Shown: piece by piece, positions 6,681 through 9,183 of the stretch
Layout of the letters: the number at the start of each line of letters is the position of its first letter
Numbering within the stretch: position 1 is the first letter of the stretch
Origin: Patescibacteria group bacterium
GTDB taxonomy: Bacteria > Patescibacteriota > SOKK01
Length of the DNA stretch: 9,183 nucleotides
Direction: 5' to 3'
Assembly (NCBI GenBank): GCA_004374725.1
Contig: SOKK01000012.1
Coordinates: 1-9,183, forward strand
Program-made: the position numbers and the translations under genes
The notes under the pieces: generated by a model
The model's input: the letters and a program-made list of their open reading frames with translations, nothing else
Databases searched by the model: none
What the model was told of the DNA's origin: nothing

Positions 6681-6686
6681 CCTACC
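6681..6686 (-). promoter_or_regulatory. Candidate ribosome binding site of rfbB
   Basis: On the minus strand, GGTAGG is followed by six bases (TAAAAT) and then the rfbB ATG at 6674. It is a partial Shine-Dalgarno match at good spacing and supports the chosen start. Most other genes here lack even this. Confidence 0.45.
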
Positions 6687-6699
6687 AAAATTAATTTTG
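6686..6699. repeat. Perfect 14-base palindrome upstream of rfbB
   Basis: The sequence CAAAATTAATTTTG is its own reverse complement and lies in the 31-base gap between the RNase J stop and the rfbB start, next to the candidate ribosome binding site. It could be an operator half-site pair or a weak RNA hairpin. Being AT-rich, it could also arise by chance. A T-run follows it only on the plus strand, where there is no gene to terminate. Confidence 0.35.
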
Positions 6700-6705
6700 A
6701 ATTTT

Positions 6706-8430
6706 TTAGACTTCCACAACCACCGGCAAAATCAAAGGCCTTCGCTCTGTTTTTGTATAAAGCTGCTGACCAACGTCATCGCGCAATCTAGCCCGCAAAG
6801 AATTATGATCTGTTGCCGCAAGATGTTTATTCTTAGCAATAACTTGTTTCACTTTTTGCCTGATTCCCTCAATTAATTCCTTACTCGCATCAACATAGAC
6901 AAAACCACGCGAGATAATATCAGGACTACCAATGAGGTTGCCCTCGCGATCCAGACTGACCACAATCACAACCATTCCTTCACTTGCCATTGCTTTCCGG
7001 TCTCGCAAAACAATATGACTAACGTCACCAACCCCCAGACCATCAACCATCACATAGTCAGTATTCATTTTCCTGCGGGTTGCTTTTACGCCTTGCTTAG
7101 AAACTTCAATTACCTGCCCATTTCTAGCAACCACAACATGTTTATCGCTATAACCTAATTGTTTTGCCAAACGCCCATGAGTGACCAAAAGGAAATGATT
7201 GCCATGAATTGGCATTACATTTTTAGGTTTTACCAACCGCATCATCATCTTAAGCTCCTCGATTTTTGCATGACCACCAGTATGAATATCCATCATTTGA
7301 TAATGAATCACATTACCGCCAGCTTTATAAATCAAATCTTTAAGATTTTGAACTGCTCTTTCATTCCCCGGAACAATTGAAGAAGAAAAAATAAAAGTAT
7401 CACCTTTTTTAATACTAATCCGCCGATGCTCACCATTTGCAATTCTAACCAGCGCTGCTCTCTTCTCACCTTGTGCCCCAGTGCATAGAACCAAAACTTT
7501 ATTATCTTTCATCCGATTAATCCTTGAAGCATCAACGAAGGTTCCTCGTTTTGCTATCAAGTAATGATTACGCAAAGCAATCTCAACAATATTCCGCATA
7601 CTCCGTCCTTCAATTGCTACTTTACGATTATATTTCTGCGCCAAGTTAATAATCTCCTGGATGCGACTTACCAACGAGGCAAAAGTTGCAATAATCAAAC
7701 GCCCCCTGGTCTTCGAAAAGATTTTATCCAGTTCACTCTCAATTCCTTTTTCTGAAATCTGATACCCCGGACTTCCTGCATTCGTACTGTCCGACATTAA
7801 AAGGTCCACTCCTTGTTCACCAAAGCGCACAATTTTGCCTACCTCAATTGGCTTTTCGCCAATCGGGCTAAAGTCAAACTTAAAGTCTCCAGCATGCAAA
7901 ACATTTGCCGAATCAGTCCTAATGAAAATTCCGACGCCATCAGGAATATTATGGTTAACTCGGAAGAATTCCAACCGAAATTGCCCTAGTTTAATTTTAC
8001 TATCACTAGTAATTCTCCTAATATCCAAAGAAGGAATGTTTTTATATTCCTCATGCTTCTTTTGAATAATTGCTTCAGTAAGTCCAGTACAATAAAGTGG
8101 TGGATTACCCAAACGTGACATTAAGTGAGAAATCGCTCCAATGTGATCATAATGTCCATGAGTAATTACCACCCCTTTGATTTGCTTTTCTTTTCCTTTT
8201 AGAGATTCAATATTCGGAATAATATAATCAATTCCCGGCATATCTTCTTCCGGGAACTGCAGTCCCATATCAACAATTAAAATATCCCCTTTGTACTCAA
8301 AGATGGTCATGTTTCGACCAACTTCTTCCAACCCTCCTAAGGGAATGATTTTTAGCTTGCTACGCCCGGCACCAGACGGTGCTGGACGGCGTCCCGTCGG
8401 ACGGGATCTATTTTTGAATCTTTTTCTCAT
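6706..8430 (-). CDS. rnj: Ribonuclease J (metallo-beta-lactamase/beta-CASP nuclease)
   Basis: RNase J is a zinc-dependent endo- and 5'-3' exoribonuclease for mRNA decay and rRNA maturation. This 574-residue protein is full length, with a basic 25-residue N-terminal extension (MRKRFKNRSRPTGRR...) that may aid RNA contact. Metal motif HGHYDH is at 91-96, followed by VNHNIPDGVG (158-167), HAGDFKFD (179-186), SDSTNAGSPG (213-222), TGAQGE (317-322), HTGGHA (383-388) and PIHGNHF (407-413). The C-terminal domain holds SRGFVYVDASKELIEGIRQKVKQVI, as in family members. Compared with Bacillus-type enzymes as I recall them, HGHEDH reads HGHYDH and the HGEYR-like motif reads HGNHF; the metal-binding His and Asp are kept, so activity is expected. 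The ATG at 8430 follows the glycosylase by 25 bases without a Shine-Dalgarno motif. Codons 8-24 form a GC-rich hairpin island. Confidence 0.95.
   Translation of the reverse strand: MRKRFKNRSRPTGRRPAPSGAGRSKLKIIPLGGLEEVGRNMTIFEYKGDILIVDMGLQFPEEDMPGIDYIIPNIESLKGKEKQIKGVVITHGHYDHIGAISHLMSRLGNPPLYCTGLTEAIIQKKHEEYKNIPSLDIRRITSDSKIKLGQFRLEFFRVNHNIPDGVGIFIRTDSANVLHAGDFKFDFSPIGEKPIEVGKIVRFGEQGVDLLMSDSTNAGSPGYQISEKGIESELDKIFSKTRGRLIIATFASLVSRIQEIINLAQKYNRKVAIEGRSMRNIVEIALRNHYLIAKRGTFVDASRINRMKDNKVLVLCTGAQGEKRAALVRIANGEHRRISIKKGDTFIFSSSIVPGNERAVQNLKDLIYKAGGNVIHYQMMDIHTGGHAKIEELKMMMRLVKPKNVMPIHGNHFLLVTHGRLAKQLGYSDKHVVVARNGQVIEVSKQGVKATRRKMNTDYVMVDGLGVGDVSHIVLRDRKAMASEGMVVIVVSLDREGNLIGSPDIISRGFVYVDASKELIEGIRQKVKQVIAKNKHLAATDHNSLRARLRDDVGQQLYTKTERRPLILPVVVEV
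8369..8405 (-). other. Two adjacent GC-rich hairpins inside the start of the RNase J gene
   Basis: Two perfect short inverted repeats lie side by side. GCACC (8369-8373) pairs with GGTGC (8378-8382) across the loop AGAC. CCCGT (8393-8397) pairs with ACGGG (8401-8405), or alternatively GTCC (8391-8394) with GGAC (8399-8402). The motif GACGG occurs three times. The 47 bases at 8361-8407 are about 72% G+C by my count, far above the surrounding sequence. They encode residues of the basic Arg/Pro/Gly-rich N-terminal tail of RNase J. Confidence 0.6.
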
Positions 8431-8455
8431 CTTAAAATAATTAAAATCTATATTT

Positions 8456-9103
8456 TTAAAACATTCCTATTTGTTCATCTTTATTACTTAACTCTGAAAC
8501 CTTGTTATTTTTTGCTTTATCGCTAGCTTCTGAGCTGTCTTCTTCTTTTAACTGATCAGTCTTTTTTAATACCTGAGGAATTTTCTTAAAATCATCTTCA
8601 ATCACTGGCCGCATATTTCCTCGATAAAGCCCCGCTGCGGGGTGATACATCGGAAGATAGACTTGTCCTTTGTAACGTTTAGGTTGAGCATGAACGTCAG
8701 TAATTTTTAAATTCGGCAAGAACTGATCCATTGAATGTCTGCCCAAAGTCACAATTAACCTTGGTTTAATAATTTCAATCTGCTCCTTAAGCCAAGGTAA
8801 GCAAGCTTCTACTTCTTGCGGAAGGGGATCACGGTTATTGGGAGGACGGCATTTGATAATGTTGGCAATGAAAACGTCTTCGCGCTTTAGATCTATCGAC
8901 ACAAGGAGTTCTTCTAAAAATTTTCCTGCCGCTCCCACAAAAGGTCTTCCCTGTTGATCCTCATGAAACCCAGGGCCCTCTCCGATAAACATAATCTCGG
9001 CATTTGGATTCCCTTCGCCAGGAACAACATTCATACGACTCTCTGCTAGATCGCACTTTTGACATTTTGAAACTTTTTGATTAAATTCTTCAAGTTCATC
9101 CAT
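8456..9103 (-). CDS. udg: Uracil-DNA glycosylase, iron-sulfur family 4 type
   Basis: This enzyme removes uracil from DNA to start base-excision repair. The 215-residue protein has the four cysteines expected for the 4Fe-4S cluster of family 4 enzymes: Cys14 and Cys17 (CQKC), Cys85 (NIIKCRPP) and Cys101 (EACLPWL). The active-site loop is FIGEGPGFHEDQQGRPFVGAAG (39-60, with GEGPG where GEAPG is common), and the second motif is MYHPAAGLYR (152-161). Residues from about 178 onward are a hydrophilic, probably unfolded tail that ends in QIGMF, resembling a sliding-clamp-binding peptide. The ATG at 9103 is fixed by an in-frame TGA at 9115-9113. A GGGGAGGGG run lies 21 bases upstream, too far for a normal ribosome binding site. 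It leads the gene string and is followed by RNase J after 25 bases. Confidence 0.93.
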   Translation of the reverse strand: MDELEEFNQKVSKCQKCDLAESRMNVVPGEGNPNAEIMFIGEGPGFHEDQQGRPFVGAAGKFLEELLVSIDLKREDVFIANIIKCRPPNNRDPLPQEVEACLPWLKEQIEIIKPRLIVTLGRHSMDQFLPNLKITDVHAQPKRYKGQVYLPMYHPAAGLYRGNMRPVIEDDFKKIPQVLKKTDQLKEEDSSEASDKAKNNKVSELSNKDEQIGMF

Positions 9104-9183
9104 AGAAATATATCACTTTAGAAACCCCTCCCCTAAAATTCCTGCGTCCAGACGGAATAAATTAAGAATGACCCTATCTTGAG
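9104..9183 (-). other. Edge region upstream of udg; no secure gene
   Basis: These 80 bases hold no gene I can support. Two minus-strand frames stay open from the edge and could each be the last codons of an upstream gene. One ends at the TGA at 9115-9113 (tail ...LDAGILGEGFLK), in the same frame as udg. The other ends at the TAG at 9135-9133 (tail ...VWTQEF). Both are too short to judge. Small inverted repeats are present: TTTAG (9117-9121) with CTAAA (9133-9137), and ATTCC (9138-9142) with GGAAT (9154-9158). They could belong to an RNA hairpin or leader. No convincing promoter is visible. Confidence 0.3.

Noticed and set aside
6686..6706. Intrinsic terminator (palindrome followed by T-run)
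   Set aside because: The T-run follows the palindrome only on the plus strand, where no gene precedes it; in the direction of transcription the palindrome is followed by GGTAGG and the rfbB start.
595..8065. Plus-strand open frames of 60-90 codons
   Set aside because: All overlap clearly coding minus-strand genes, have no ribosome sites or recognisable motifs, and look like shadows.
9113..9181. C-terminal end of an upstream gene (tail ...LDAGILGEGFLK)
   Set aside because: Only 22 codons are visible and a second frame is also open from the edge, so no gene can be called; it is noted in the edge feature only.
1..9183. Defence system, prophage, insertion sequence or transfer island
   Set aside because: Every complete gene belongs to a known housekeeping or nucleotide-sugar family; there are no transposase, integrase or toxin-antitoxin genes and no attachment sites.

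Overview
This is a compact, moderately AT-rich bacterial window in which every gene I can support lies on the minus strand, so transcription runs from high to low coordinates. Gaps between genes are tiny or negative, except for two short intergenic stretches filled with heptanucleotide repeats. The gene content and style fit a small-genome bacterium. My best guess is the candidate phyla radiation (Patescibacteria): very tight packing, few Shine-Dalgarno sequences, an RNase J with lineage-like motif variants, and a minimal rhamnose cluster between housekeeping genes. There is no marker such as rRNA to prove this, so the placement is inference.

Layout in transcription order: an 80-base edge with no secure gene (9104-9183); a family 4-type iron-sulfur uracil-DNA glycosylase (8456-9103); ribonuclease J (6706-8430); the dTDP-L-rhamnose genes rfbB, rfbD, rfbC and rfbA (3513-6674); the DNA translocase ftsK (1397-3532); a RodZ-like membrane helix-turn-helix protein (322-1311); and the first 82 codons of a nitroreductase-family protein running off the left edge (1-248).

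The four rfb genes supply every step from glucose-1-phosphate to dTDP-L-rhamnose: RfbA makes dTDP-glucose, RfbB dehydrates it, RfbC epimerises it and RfbD reduces it. The junctions suggest translational coupling: rfbB/rfbD overlap by 14 bases, the rfbD stop abuts the rfbC start, rfbC/rfbA are 11 bases apart and rfbA/ftsK overlap by 20 bases. Precursor synthesis for a surface polysaccharide is therefore expressed together with chromosome segregation (FtsK) and probably cell shape (RodZ).

I see no defence system, mobile element, CRISPR array or RNA gene. The most unusual structures are two inverted heptad-repeat arrays. They have different sequences but the same plan: each starts at the TAG stop of the upstream gene, runs nearly to the next start codon, and can fold into a long imperfect hairpin. 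Other points to check are a clamp-binding-like tail on the uracil-DNA glycosylase, a GC-rich hairpin island inside the start of the RNase J gene, and the unusual start regions of rfbD and rfbC.
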